64,000 bases of DNA from CAWIMX01 sp963837345 (GTDB lineage: Bacteria > Acidobacteriota > Vicinamibacteria > Vicinamibacterales > CAVVIG01): assembly GCA_963837345.1 (NCBI GenBank), contig CAWIMX010000001.1, positions 2,914,001 through 2,978,000 of the forward strand, written 5' to 3'. This document shows positions 56,097-64,000 of the stretch, in pieces. The position numbers and the translations under genes were made by a program. How positions within the stretch are numbered: position 1 is the stretch's first letter; each line of letters opens with the position of its first letter. Under the pieces are notes generated by a model. It was given only the letters and a program-made list of their open reading frames with translations, was not told the origin of the DNA and made no database searches.

Positions 56097-58343
56097 ATGC
56101 ACGCCCCCGCCGCCGCGGCGCTGCTGTTCGTCGTTCTCGGCGCGTCCAGCCTGGCCGCCGGGCAGGCCACGGCGACGGGCGATTCCATCCGCATCGCGCG
56201 AGCCGAGGGGCCCATTCGCATCGACGGCGAGCTGGGCGACGAAGGCTGGCAGCGCGCGGTCCGGATCGATCGCTGGTATGAAACCAATCCCGGCGACAAC
56301 AGCGAGCCCGCCTTCAAGAACGTCGGATATCTCGCCTACGACGACGATTTTCTCTATGCCGCGTTCGACTTCGAGGATCCCGATCCACGCGCGATTCGGT
56401 CGCCGTATGCCGACCACGACCACATCAGCGGCAATTCGACCGACTATGGTGGCATCATTCTGGACACGCGGAACGACGGTCACAGCGCCGTGCTGCTGCT
56501 GGCGAGCGCCACGGGCATTCAGTACGATGCCGTCACCGACGACGATGGTTCAGGCGAGGACTCGTCGCCGGACTTCTTCTGGGAATCGGCCGCGCGCATC
56601 AACGATCACGGGTGGACGCTCGAGTTGCGAGTCCCGTTCTCCTCGTTGCGGTATCGCAACACGAACCCGCAGACCTGGGGCATCCTTCTGTACCGCAACT
56701 ATCCGCGCGCATTTCGCTATCAGTACTTCTCGGCGCCGCTGCCGCGAGGCTCGAACTGCTTCATCTGTCATGCCGGCCGGCTCCTCGGCCTCGAGCGCCT
56801 GCCCTCGGGCGGGCACGTGGTGGCGGCGCCCTACGCCACCGCCAGCCAGACGGCGCTGCCGTCCGCGGGACTCGGCAGTCCGTTGATGGGCGACGCGATC
56901 GAGCCGAACGTGGGCCTGGACCTGAAGTGGACGCCGAACGCCGACAACGCGGTCGATTTCACGGTGAACCCGGACTTCTCGCAGGTCGAAGCCGACACCG
57001 CCCAGATCTCGGCGAACGAGCGGTTCGCGCTCTCGTATCCCGAGAAGCGCCCGTTCTTTCTGGAAGGGGTCGAGCTCTTCGCGACTCCGCTCCAGGCGGT
57101 CTACACGCGGGCGATCACGTCGCCGCGGTGGGGCGGCCGGGCGACCGGCAAGGGGCACGGCTTCGGCTACACCATCCTCGCCGTGGACGACGAGGGCGGC
57201 GGCAGCGTGATCGTGCCGGGGCCCGACGGCTCGTCGACCGCGCCGCAGGCCTTTACGTCGACCGTGGTGGTGGCCCGGGCGAAGCGAAGCGTCGGACGCC
57301 ACTTCGTCAGCCTGCTGGCCACGGATCGCGAAACGCACGGCGGCAACGGATCCAACCGGGTGGCCGGCCCGGATTTCCTGTGGCGGCCGTCGGAGGCCGA
57401 TGCCGTCAGCGGCCAGTGGCTCATCAGCCGGACCGAGACGCCGGACCGCCCTGATCTGTCGGCCGCATGGACTGGCCACACCGCGACGAGCGGCGCGGCC
57501 GAGCTGCAGTGGACGCGCAACACCCGGCACTTCGACTCGACGGCGACCTACAAGGACCTGGGCGACGGATTCCGCGCCGACGCGGGCTTCATTCCGCAGG
57601 TGGGGTACCGCGAGACGTCGGGCGGGGCGGGCTGGACGATCCGGCCGCGCGGGTTGCTGTCGAGGGAACGGACGTTCGTGAACGCGACGCGGCAGCGCGA
57701 TCGCGAAGGGGCGCTCATCAGCCGCAGCCTGGCCGTTGGCGCCGGGATGGACACGTGGCGGAACGGATTTCTGCAGGCGCGGTACCTGAACGATCGCGAC
57801 CGGGCCGGCGTCGGGGCCTTCACGCGCCAGCGCTTCGCCTACGTCGTTCAGTTCAGTCCGTCGCGTCGCATCGCGCACCTGTCGCTCGATGGGACCGTCG
57901 GGCAGGAGATCGACTTCGAGAACCCGCGGCCGGCGCATGGCGGAACGATCAACACGAGCGCCGATCTGAATCCCACGGATCATCTGGAGCTGTCGCTGCT
58001 GCACAACGTGCGCTGGATCGACGTCGCGACCGCGAGCGCCAGCGGGCGGCTGTTCACGGCCCGCGTGTCGAGAGTGCGCGCCACCTACGCGTTCACGGCG
58101 CGCACGTTCGTGCGTCTCATCACCCAATACACGGCCACCGCGCGCGATCCGCTGCTGTACACCTTTCCCGCCGCCGCGCGCTCCGCCGCGCTTTCCGGGT
58201 CGGCGCTTCTGGCGTACAAGATCAACTGGCAATCCGTGCTGTTCGTCGGGTACGGCGACGATCGAGCGCTGTCGATCGAGGAGCGGCTCGAACGCGCCGA
58301 TCGCCAGATCTTCGTCAAGATCTCCTACGCGTTCCAGCACTGA
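56097..58343 (+). CDS. DUF5916 protein with CBM9-like domain and a CxxCH motif
   Basis: A 748-residue exported protein, homologous in layout to that at 47739. The CBM9-like start is P-I-R-I-D-G-E-L-G-D-E-G-W-Q-R-A, followed by the conserved D-F-S-Q-V-E-A-D-T-A-Q-I-S-A-N-E-R-F and P-E-K-R-P-F-F-L-E-G, then a beta-rich C-terminal barrel ending K-I-S-Y-A-F-Q-H. Cys221-F-I-Cys224-His225 is a CxxCH sequence that could hold heme or be a disulfide. A tataat at 56071 lies 20 bases upstream of ATG. Function unknown. Confidence 0.87.
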   Translation: MHAPAAAALLFVVLGASSLAAGQATATGDSIRIARAEGPIRIDGELGDEGWQRAVRIDRWYETNPGDNSEPAFKNVGYLAYDDDFLYAAFDFEDPDPRAIRSPYADHDHISGNSTDYGGIILDTRNDGHSAVLLLASATGIQYDAVTDDDGSGEDSSPDFFWESAARINDHGWTLELRVPFSSLRYRNTNPQTWGILLYRNYPRAFRYQYFSAPLPRGSNCFICHAGRLLGLERLPSGGHVVAAPYATASQTALPSAGLGSPLMGDAIEPNVGLDLKWTPNADNAVDFTVNPDFSQVEADTAQISANERFALSYPEKRPFFLEGVELFATPLQAVYTRAITSPRWGGRATGKGHGFGYTILAVDDEGGGSVIVPGPDGSSTAPQAFTSTVVVARAKRSVGRHFVSLLATDRETHGGNGSNRVAGPDFLWRPSEADAVSGQWLISRTETPDRPDLSAAWTGHTATSGAAELQWTRNTRHFDSTATYKDLGDGFRADAGFIPQVGYRETSGGAGWTIRPRGLLSRERTFVNATRQRDREGALISRSLAVGAGMDTWRNGFLQARYLNDRDRAGVGAFTRQRFAYVVQFSPSRRIAHLSLDGTVGQEIDFENPRPAHGGTINTSADLNPTDHLELSLLHNVRWIDVATASASGRLFTARVSRVRATYAFTARTFVRLITQYTATARDPLLYTFPAAARSAALSGSALLAYKINWQSVLFVGYGDDRALSIEERLERADRQIFVKISYAFQH

Positions 58344-59277
58344 GCCCATCGGGATTCCCGGCGGCGTTCGGGCCGCGGGACGCCAGCAGGAGCCCGGCGG
58401 CGAACACGAGCGCGCCCAGCACGGCCGGCCCCACGTGAACGAGGCTCAGATAGCCGATCGCCGGATGCACGCCGACGGCCGTGCTGAACCCCGCGAAGCC
58501 CGCGATGCCCAGCCACCGCCAGAGCCGTGGCGATGGACGCGCGTACCGCACGCAGCCGAACATGGCGATCCCGACACTTGCCAGCGCGCCCCCGAAGCCG
58601 GCGCGATCGTGGGCGATGAGCGGAACGAGATGCGGACTGATCGTCGCGAGCGATTGCCGTCCCTCGCCGATGAACGCCACGTCCTCGGGCACGAAGACGG
58701 TCGTCATCCCGACTCCCAGGATGATCAGCCCGGCCACGCCGAGGCCGAAGGCCGACAGGAGAAGGAGCGCGCGGCCGCCGCCAGCGGCCGTGCGGAGGTC
58801 CACCGGTACTGCCTCGAGACGCGTCCGGCCGAGGCCCCGCGTGCGCGCCAGGCCCACCGCGAACACCGGCAGCAGGATCAGGGTCGCAGCGCCGTGCCAC
58901 GAGTCGAGATAGCCGTATCCGAGGTACGCGAGGAAGGTGAGAAAGCCGACCAGGCCGCTCAGCGCAAGCGTCCACCAGGCCCAGCGTTCGCGGCGGCCGA
59001 GCGGCCCGCGCGCCAGCCACGCGTAGAGGACGCCCATGGCGACGAGCGCACCGCCGAACGAGATCCGATCGTGCTCCATGAAGTGCAGAATCCGACAGCT
59101 CTCGAGCCGGCACAGCTCGTTCGCCGTCATTCCGAGATAAGCCGCGTCGTGCGGCAGCAGCTGTCCGGTCGCCGCCTGACCGATTGCGAAGAGTCCGCAT
59201 CCCGCGAGGAACCACCCGGAGAAGACGAGGAGTCGGCGTCCGTCGCCGATCGTCGTGGCGGCAGGCGTGCGGCGCAT
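58315..59277 (-). CDS. integral membrane protein, last gene of TetR-MBOAT operon
   Basis: A 320-residue membrane protein with about nine helices (L-V-F-S-G-W-F-L-A-G-C-G-L-F-A, G-L-V-G-F-L-T-F-L-A-Y-L, L-I-I-L-G-V-G-M-T-T-V-F). Two soluble loops share the pattern 'H-D-x-x-x-F/Y-L-G-M' and 'I-S-P-H-L-V-P-L-I-A-H-D-R-A-G-F-G-G-A-L', suggesting an internal duplication. Family not recognised. ATG 59277 overlaps the preceding stop (TGATG-like), indicating coupling. It ends inside the convergent DUF5916 gene, overlapping by 29 bases. Confidence 0.7.
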   Translation of the reverse strand: MRRTPAATTIGDGRRLLVFSGWFLAGCGLFAIGQAATGQLLPHDAAYLGMTANELCRLESCRILHFMEHDRISFGGALVAMGVLYAWLARGPLGRRERWAWWTLALSGLVGFLTFLAYLGYGYLDSWHGAATLILLPVFAVGLARTRGLGRTRLEAVPVDLRTAAGGGRALLLLSAFGLGVAGLIILGVGMTTVFVPEDVAFIGEGRQSLATISPHLVPLIAHDRAGFGGALASVGIAMFGCVRYARPSPRLWRWLGIAGFAGFSTAVGVHPAIGYLSLVHVGPAVLGALVFAAGLLLASRGPNAAGNPDGLSAGTRRRS

Positions 59278-59681
59278 CAGAGCACCCCCCACGCGTAGAT
59301 GATCGTGAACGTGGCGAAAAGCAGGGTCAGCGCGCGGTAGCCGAGTCTGAGCCACCACGTCGTCAGATGGCCCTTCACGTCGAACACGCCCTGGAGCGCC
59401 AGCCGGATGCCCCAGAACACCGCCACATAGGCGCAGAACCCGCGCGCCAGACGGCTCCCGCCAGCAAGCTCACGCGCGTTGGCCACACTCAACGCGGCGA
59501 ACGCGACGATCGACAGCACGATATAGCCGCCGTACACCCAGTACATCTGGCGGTGCAGGCGCGGGAGGCCGCGGAGCTCGTCGTGCCAGTTGAGCTGAAA
59601 CGGCACGAGGGCAGACGCCACCAGCACGCCGAGCTGGCCGACGCCAGCGAAGAAGATGAGCCGCGCGAGCCACGTATCCAT
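59277..59681 (-). CDS. small four-helix membrane protein
   Basis: A 134-residue membrane protein with four helices: F-F-A-G-V-G-Q-L-G-V-L-V-A-S, Y-W-V-Y-G-G-Y-I-V-L-S-I-V-A-F, G-F-C-A-Y-V-A-V-F-W-G-I-R and L-L-F-A-T-F-T-I-I-Y. The N-terminal helix starts directly at ATG. No family recognised. Its start overlaps the MBOAT stop at 59681 and its stop overlaps the next start, so these genes form a tight translational unit. Confidence 0.72.
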   Translation of the reverse strand: MDTWLARLIFFAGVGQLGVLVASALVPFQLNWHDELRGLPRLHRQMYWVYGGYIVLSIVAFAALSVANARELAGGSRLARGFCAYVAVFWGIRLALQGVFDVKGHLTTWWLRLGYRALTLLFATFTIIYAWGVL

Positions 59682-60565
59682 CACAAGGCCCCCAGTGCAC
59701 GCATGAACGGGAGGACGATGCCGAGCACGAACGGCCGGTGGAACAGCCAGCCTACCGGCGCGACGAGAACGAGCGCCGCGAACAGGCGACCGCGGAGTCC
59801 CCGGCCCAGGCCGATCGTCCGGCCGGGCGCGCTGCGTTCCACGACCATCGCGGCCCCCTGAATTGCGAAATAGATCGTCGGACCTCCGTAGCCGCCCCTG
59901 GCCGGGAGGGAAATGACGATGTCGTGCGCGACGCCGCTGAAGAGGAACCCGGCGAGGAGGCCCCAGCGCGTCCCGAACCGCGACGTGCACGGCTGGAAGA
60001 GAAACCGGTGGGTGAGATCCCTGAACGCCGTGTTCCACCGCCGGCCCCAGAACTCGCCGAGGCTGGTCGACGCGAGCGGCCGGTCCATGAGCGGCCGCGC
60101 CCGCACCTGGCAACGGCGCCACCCGCACGACAGCAGGTGAAATATCCCGAAATGGAGCATGAGGACGATCCCGACCATTCCGACCCAGCCGGCCAGATAC
60201 GGCGACACGGCCGCCAGCTGCCGCGCGCCTGCAAAGAAGAGAAGGGCTCCGGCGGCGAGCATCGCGAGAGCCGTCAGCCATTCGCCCGCGGAGCCGCGTG
60301 TGCCCGCGACCCGCTTGCCCAGAAAAGTCGCGGCGTCGAGCCCCGGCCATGCGACGAGGTAGGCAGCGTGTCTCCAGGTCGGCGCGTCGCCTGCCGGCGC
60401 GCGCCGCCACGTCAGCCACTTGCAGCCGGCGTAGATGGCGAACGCCAGCATCCACATGAGCGCCCACGGCGGCCAGGTGGCTGGCGTCAGGAGCCAGACG
60501 AGGGCCGGCGAGACGACGAGCGGCAGCCATCCGCGGCACGGCCACGACTCAGTCGTCGCGATCAT
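59681..60565 (-). CDS. MBOAT/wax-synthase-like membrane acyltransferase
   Basis: A 294-residue protein with seven or eight helices. The wax-synthase-type MBOAT features are E-F-W-G-R-R-W-N-T-A-F-R-D-L-T-H-R-F and F-L-F-S-G-V-A-H-D-I-V-I-S with the active-site His. Members transfer acyl groups from acyl-CoA to alcohols, giving wax esters, or to sterol-like acceptors. ATG 60565 overlaps the TetR stop (ATGA). With the two small membrane proteins downstream it may form a lipid-modifying complex controlled by the TetR. Inference from operon only. Confidence 0.82.
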   Translation of the reverse strand: MIATTESWPCRGWLPLVVSPALVWLLTPATWPPWALMWMLAFAIYAGCKWLTWRRAPAGDAPTWRHAAYLVAWPGLDAATFLGKRVAGTRGSAGEWLTALAMLAAGALLFFAGARQLAAVSPYLAGWVGMVGIVLMLHFGIFHLLSCGWRRCQVRARPLMDRPLASTSLGEFWGRRWNTAFRDLTHRFLFQPCTSRFGTRWGLLAGFLFSGVAHDIVISLPARGGYGGPTIYFAIQGAAMVVERSAPGRTIGLGRGLRGRLFAALVLVAPVGWLFHRPFVLGIVLPFMRALGAL

Positions 60566-61293
60566 GTCCGGCCCGTCGCCTCCGCGGGCTCCCCGAACAG
60601 GGCCTCCCGAATCAATTCGTCCAGCGACACGACGAACCGGCGGACGAAACCGAGGCGCAGCGTCAACGCGGTCGACGGCAGGATCTGCTGCAACAGGGCG
60701 ACGAGCGCGGTCGTCGCCCGCTGCTTCGCGCTCTTGTCCAGCAGCCACCACAGCAGCACGGCGAGATGCGCGAGATAGAGCATGCGACCCACGGCCGTGG
60801 CCAGCGGGCCCGACGGCGCGTCGGCCGCTTCGACAACGGCCTTCTCGAAGACACCCTGCACCCGGGCGCGGGAGAAGGCGGCGCTCCGGCCGAAGAGGCC
60901 TTCCTCCGGATCGCCGATCAGCACGGGGATGAGGCCGCGAAGCGTGTTGCGGTGCGGCTCGAGGACCTCGAGACTCGTGCGCAGCGCGAACAGGAAGCGA
61001 TCGCGCCACCTGCCGGGACGCATGCCGGCCGCCCGGCGCAGGTAGTCGGCCGACAGATCGTCGTAGAGCTCGAAGATGACGGCGCGCTTGCTCGGGAAGT
61101 AGCGGTAGAGCAGGCCCACGCTGACGCCCGCCTCCTTGGCGACGTCTCTGAGCGTCGTGGTGTCGTAGCCGCGCTCCGCCATGCGCCTGACCGCCACGTC
61201 GTACAGGCGCTGCTTGGCCGCGTCGCCCCGGGGTGTTCGGCCGCGCGGCCGGCCGCGCGTGCGCCGCTTGACATTTTCAGTGAACATGTTCAT
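60562..61293 (-). CDS. TetR-family transcriptional regulator
   Basis: A 243-residue repressor. The HTH is K-Q-R-L-Y-D-V-A-V-R-R-M-A-E-R-G-Y-D, T-T-T-L-R-D-V-A-K-E-A-G-V-S-V-G-L-L-Y-R-Y-F-P-S-K. The ligand domain is not recognised; such TetRs in lipid operons often bind acyl-CoA. ATG 61293 and ATG 61287 are both possible. A 12-bp palindrome covers the start region, fitting autorepression. It leads the MBOAT operon. Confidence 0.9.
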   Translation of the reverse strand: MNMFTENVKRRTRGRPRGRTPRGDAAKQRLYDVAVRRMAERGYDTTTLRDVAKEAGVSVGLLYRYFPSKRAVIFELYDDLSADYLRRAAGMRPGRWRDRFLFALRTSLEVLEPHRNTLRGLIPVLIGDPEEGLFGRSAAFSRARVQGVFEKAVVEAADAPSGPLATAVGRMLYLAHLAVLLWWLLDKSAKQRATTALVALLQQILPSTALTLRLGFVRRFVVSLDELIREALFGEPAEATGRT

Positions 61294-61299
61294 TAATAT
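61281..61299. promoter_or_regulatory. TetR operator palindrome and overlapping divergent promoter
   Basis: tgaacatgttca (61281-61292) is a perfect 12-bp palindrome lying over the TetR start codons. Beside it, taatat (61294-61299) ends six bases before ATG 61306 of the divergent gene, with no ribosome site. A TetR bound to the palindrome would cover both the taatat and its own start, allowing control of both directions in a 12-bp gap. Confidence 0.55.
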
Positions 61300-61305
61300 T
61301 AGAGC

Positions 61306-61794
61306 ATGCCGGATTCGAAATGGCAAGGCCCGGCCGTTCCCCCTGGCCAGCACCTGCTGCTCTTCGACGGGGTGTGCGGGCTGTGCAGCCATCTGGTGCA
61401 GTTCGTCCTGGCCCACGATCGGGGCCGCGTGTTCCGGTTCGGGTCGCTGCAGAGCGTCGCGGGGCGGGCGGCGGTCGGGGCGTCGGGCGGGAACCCGGAC
61501 GACCTGACGACTCTGTACGTCGTGGAGAACTACCAGAGCGCCCGGGCGCGCGTCCTGACGAAGGGGCGGGGCGCGCTGTTCGTCTGCCGTGCGCTCGGAT
61601 GGCCGTGGAAGGCGGCGGGGGCGCTGAGCGCGCTGCCCGCCGCCTGGCTGGACGGCCTGTACGACTTCGTCGCCCGGCACCGGTATCGGGTCTTCGGCAG
61701 GCGCGACGTGTGTCTGGTGCCGCGTCGCGAGGACCGCAGCCGGTTCATCGATTCGGAGATCGACCCGCCGCCCGGCGGGCGCCTGGCGCCGTGA
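61306..61794 (+). CDS. DCC1-like thiol-disulfide oxidoreductase-type protein (DUF393)
   Basis: A 162-residue protein with the DCC motif F-D-G-V-C-G-L-C-S at residues 20-28, a CxxC thiol pair typical of this thioredoxin-like family. The remainder, F-R-F-G-S-L-Q-S and L-Y-D-F-V-A-R-H-R-Y-R-V-F-G-R, matches DUF393. The substrate is unknown. Divergent from the TetR gene and likely under its control. Confidence 0.88.
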   Translation: MPDSKWQGPAVPPGQHLLLFDGVCGLCSHLVQFVLAHDRGRVFRFGSLQSVAGRAAVGASGGNPDDLTTLYVVENYQSARARVLTKGRGALFVCRALGWPWKAAGALSALPAAWLDGLYDFVARHRYRVFGRRDVCLVPRREDRSRFIDSEIDPPPGGRLAP

Positions 61795-61861
61795 GCGGCG
61801 CGATGTCGGGCTTGCCGCCGTCGGGCACCCCGCCTAAGATGACGGCCAAGGGGAGGGTCCG

Positions 61862-62839
61862 ATGAAGACACGCGTCTTGATGTCGACCGCATGCGCCGCG
61901 GCGCTGTTTCTGTGCGCCGCGGTTCCGATGACCGCGCAGGATGGCCGCGGAAGCGCGGCGCCGATCGCGCAGCTGCCATTCCATCCGGTGGAGAATTTCT
62001 TTCACTATCCGGCCCATTTCGTCCTGGGGCGGGTCAGCGGCATCGCGGTCGGTCCCACGGGCAACATCGTCGGCCTCAATCGCGGGTATCACCCGGTGAT
62101 GGAGTTCAAGTCTGACGGCACGTTCGTCGGGTCCTGGGGCGAAGGGTCGGAGATGTTCCATGGCGCCCATCAGGTCCGCTTCGATCCCCAGGGCAACCTG
62201 TGGTACGTGGACGCCGCCGACAACATCATCTACCGGTTCGACGCCGAAGGGCGGACGGTGGGCACGCTGGGCACGAATCCGGAGCCGTGGACCTATCTGA
62301 CCCATGTGATCGAACGAGCCGTGCCGGGCAAGGCGTCGCTCTATCAGGAGACGGATATCGGATGGAGCCGGGACGGCAGCATGTTCGTGGCCGACGGCTA
62401 CGGCAACTCGCGGGTCGCCAAGTTCGACAAGGACGGCAACTTCGTCAAGTCCTGGGGCGAGCGTGGCGGCCAGCCAGGCAACTTCAACACGCCGCACAGC
62501 CTGGTCGTGGACAACAACGACGTCGTGTATGTCGCCGACCGCGGCAACAGCCGGATCCAGACCTTCGACACCGACGGCAATCTGAAATCGGTGTGGAACC
62601 TGCCGACCGCGCCGTGGTCGCTGTGCCTGACCAACGGAGCGAACCAGGTCATGTTCGTCGGCAGCGTGGGCCGGGTCTACAAGATGGATCTCGGCGGCAA
62701 GATCCTCGGCTCATTTGGCCACAGCGGGCGCATGCCCGGCACCCTGGACTCGATTCACGCGCTCGCATGTCCGGACGAGCGGACCGTCTACCTGGCCAAC
62801 TTGTATGCGTCTCGCTTCGACAAGTGGGTGGCGCAGTAG
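61862..62839 (+). CDS. NHL-repeat beta-propeller protein (PAL-like)
   Basis: A 325-residue exported propeller. A signal peptide (T-A-C-A-A-A-L-F-L-C-A-A-V-P-M-T-A-Q) is followed by six NHL blades, for example V-S-G-I-A-V-G-P-T-G-N-I-V-G-L, F-D-P-Q-G-N-L-W-Y-V-D and V-Y-V-A-D-R-G-N-S-R-I-Q-T-F. It lacks the adjacent cysteines of the array proteins at 42.7-47.6 kb and has no low-complexity loop, so it is a separate branch. AGGGGAGGG precedes ATG. A bidirectional terminator separates it from dcd. Confidence 0.85.
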   Translation: MKTRVLMSTACAAALFLCAAVPMTAQDGRGSAAPIAQLPFHPVENFFHYPAHFVLGRVSGIAVGPTGNIVGLNRGYHPVMEFKSDGTFVGSWGEGSEMFHGAHQVRFDPQGNLWYVDAADNIIYRFDAEGRTVGTLGTNPEPWTYLTHVIERAVPGKASLYQETDIGWSRDGSMFVADGYGNSRVAKFDKDGNFVKSWGERGGQPGNFNTPHSLVVDNNDVVYVADRGNSRIQTFDTDGNLKSVWNLPTAPWSLCLTNGANQVMFVGSVGRVYKMDLGGKILGSFGHSGRMPGTLDSIHALACPDERTVYLANLYASRFDKWVAQ

Positions 62840-62851
62840 GGAAGTGATGGA

Positions 62852-62877
62852 GGCGGCGGGACGATGGTCCCGCCGCC
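62852..62877. terminator. bidirectional hairpin terminator
   Basis: An 11-bp stem ggcggcgggac/gtcccgccgcc around loop gatg, between the convergent NHL and dcd stops. No clear T-run. Confidence 0.6.
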
Positions 62878-62885
62878 GGTGCGGG

Positions 62886-63395
62886 CTACAGATTGTCCTG
62901 GCGCGCAAAACGTCCCCGGTAGACGGCGCTGCCCTCGCAGCGCTGGAGCACGATCTGGAGGAGTCGCACGCCGGCATGGATGAGCAGCGTCCGACTCGAC
63001 ACGTTCGACATCTCGAGCACCTGGCGGGAGGCAACGCCCGGCTGCACGAAGCCCGAGGTGACGTGGATCATCAGGCCGAGGCGCGCGAACCTGCTGCGGC
63101 CCTCGAGCCATCCGCCGATGTCGCCGGGAAGCGTGATGCGCTCCCGGGTAATGCCGTGGATGGTCTCCCCGGGTGCCAGGGGATAGGGCGTCTCGAGTGA
63201 GCGCACGTCGGTGATCGCCCGGTAGTCGACGTCGTCGGTCACGAGCACCGGCTCGCGCCCGGCGTGCATGACGCGGATCTCGTTACCGAGGTGCAAGTCG
63301 ATCGACGCCGGCCCCACCTGGTCCGCGAAGAATGGTTCGATCACCACTCGCCCCGCCTCCATCTCGCGCCGGATCACGTCGTGCGTGAGGATCAT
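62886..63395 (-). CDS. dcd: dCTP deaminase
   Basis: A 169-residue homotrimeric enzyme that deaminates dCTP to dUTP in thymidylate synthesis. Core motifs are I-D-L-H-L-G-N-E-I-R, L-E-G-R-S-R-F-A-R-L-G-L-M-I-H-V-T-S-G-F and R-Q-V-L-E-M-S-N (catalytic Glu). The length is at the short end, as in archaeal-type and many delta-proteobacterial copies. ATG 63395 follows a weak ribosome-site region. Confidence 0.9.
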   Translation of the reverse strand: MILTHDVIRREMEAGRVVIEPFFADQVGPASIDLHLGNEIRVMHAGREPVLVTDDVDYRAITDVRSLETPYPLAPGETIHGITRERITLPGDIGGWLEGRSRFARLGLMIHVTSGFVQPGVASRQVLEMSNVSSRTLLIHAGVRLLQIVLQRCEGSAVYRGRFARQDNL

Positions 63396-63660
63396 CGTGT
63401 CATTTCGTCGGCAGCGTCCATTGCGCAGCTTCTTACCATACAGGAACTTGGAGATTGAAATGCTGACGACAGATTGCGGACCAGGGGCCGATGCGAATGG
63501 TGGGGCTCCGTGAGATCCGATGGCACATCCGAGACGAGTGACGCTTCGCCATAAGGGTTTGATTTTCAGTAAGTTGAGCCGCGAGGTTCATCGAGCGCCT
63601 CGCGCGCCGCACGCAGCCCCGCTCGGCTCGTGCCGTTTTCGTGCAATGGGGCGGCAGTAG
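63396..63660. other. 265-bp region with no recognisable gene
   Basis: AT-richer than average. It presumably holds the dcd promoter. Frames on both strands are short and lack family similarity; no tRNA fold is visible. Confidence 0.4.
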
Positions 63661-63705
63661 GTGCTGAGCCGGCCGCATCGCCTGCGATACCATCTGGCGT
63701 GGGAC
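63661..63705 (+). pseudogene. probable IS91-family transposase scrap
   Basis: The stretch V-L-S-R-P-H-R-L-R-Y-H-L-A-W-D matches the conserved start of the IS91-type (Y2) transposase core, usually 'V-L-S-L-P-x-R-L-R-Y-L-L-A-W-D-H'. A stop codon sits just before it and similarity ends right after. Nothing else in 63706-64000 is recognisable. If correct, a decayed insertion element lies at this edge; short similarity makes this tentative. Confidence 0.45.
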
Positions 63706-64000
63706 CTCGCCGCCCACGCCGACATTGGCGGCCTTCCTCGGCGTTTCCGGAAACCGATGGGATCTCTCGCCTCCGGTCATGGTCATGGCTCGATTCCTGC
63801 CGGACAATGCGCAAAGGAGAGGGATTAGGGTCGACACATGGAAAGCCTGCGAAGCCACCTTGAACAAATTGGGGAACCTGGAGCGAAGAGTAGCTTCGGG
63901 GTGAGAAGGGACTGCTTCGTTCTGCCTCCCTCGGGCAGCCTCCGCGATGTGATGCGTGCCATGCGCTCTCCAAACCCGGCTGGGTGGACGAAGCCCAACG

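Overview
The window is high-GC bacterial DNA, densely packed, with one tRNA gene (tRNA-Pro), no rRNA and no intact mobile element. The protein families point to a soil Acidobacteriota, most likely class Vicinamibacteria (subdivision 6). These include tandem NHL beta-propeller proteins, two DUF5916 outer-membrane-type proteins, Tat-exported PhoD and phosphotriesterase-like enzymes, a PQQ enzyme, HAF repeats, and Gly/Ala/Arg/Pro-rich loops inside secreted enzymes. This assignment is inferred from family content, not from a marker gene.

Layout. Positions 1-5.4 kb are a scarred region: an SRPBCC remnant running into an alpha/beta hydrolase, a frameshifted NAD(P)-binding gene, a rearrangement breakpoint joining a tyrosine-recombinase tail to a truncated membrane gene next to tRNA-Pro(UGG), a HAF-repeat protein and an epimerase remnant. 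5.4-8.7 kb holds two PhoD phosphatases, the second carrying five frame changes. 8.7-12.7 kb is housekeeping: rdgB, ogt, rph, a GerMN protein and an N-acetylmuramoyl-L-alanine amidase.

12.7-32.3 kb is an acyl-CoA catabolic region. It has two CaiB/BaiF CoA-transferases, two MFS transporters, SDRs, two quinone/acrylyl-CoA reductase-type MDRs, thiolase, a FadJ-type hydratase/dehydrogenase, a MaoC hydratase, a thioesterase, an acyl-CoA synthetase, an acyl-CoA dehydrogenase and a sigma-54-dependent activator. Together these could import, activate and beta-oxidise an unidentified carboxylic acid.

32.4-51.2 kb is envelope and periplasmic oxidation: a cytochrome-c/copper monooxygenase-like protein, a gluconate-2-dehydrogenase-like pair, an ankyrin protein, a nucleotide pyrophosphatase-type phosphodiesterase, a PQQ dehydrogenase, a HupE-like protein, an A-B-A'-B' array of four NHL proteins, DUF5916 and a Tat-exported phosphotriesterase-like enzyme. 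51.3-54.3 kb is a small signalling cluster of PilZ proteins, receiver-like domains lacking the phosphoacceptor Asp, and an AAA+-like remnant domain. 54.4-63.4 kb has stress-type proteins (DUF4142, YciF), a second DUF5916, a TetR/MBOAT membrane operon divergent from a DCC thiol oxidoreductase, a fifth NHL protein and dCTP deaminase. The right edge carries a probable IS91-type transposase scrap.

Two properties run through the window. Many genes start 6-8 bases after a -10-like hexamer with no Shine-Dalgarno sequence, which suggests leaderless transcripts. Several otherwise well-conserved genes, including rdgB, are interrupted by single-base shifts; this looks more like residual assembly indels than decay and should be checked before calling pseudogenes.
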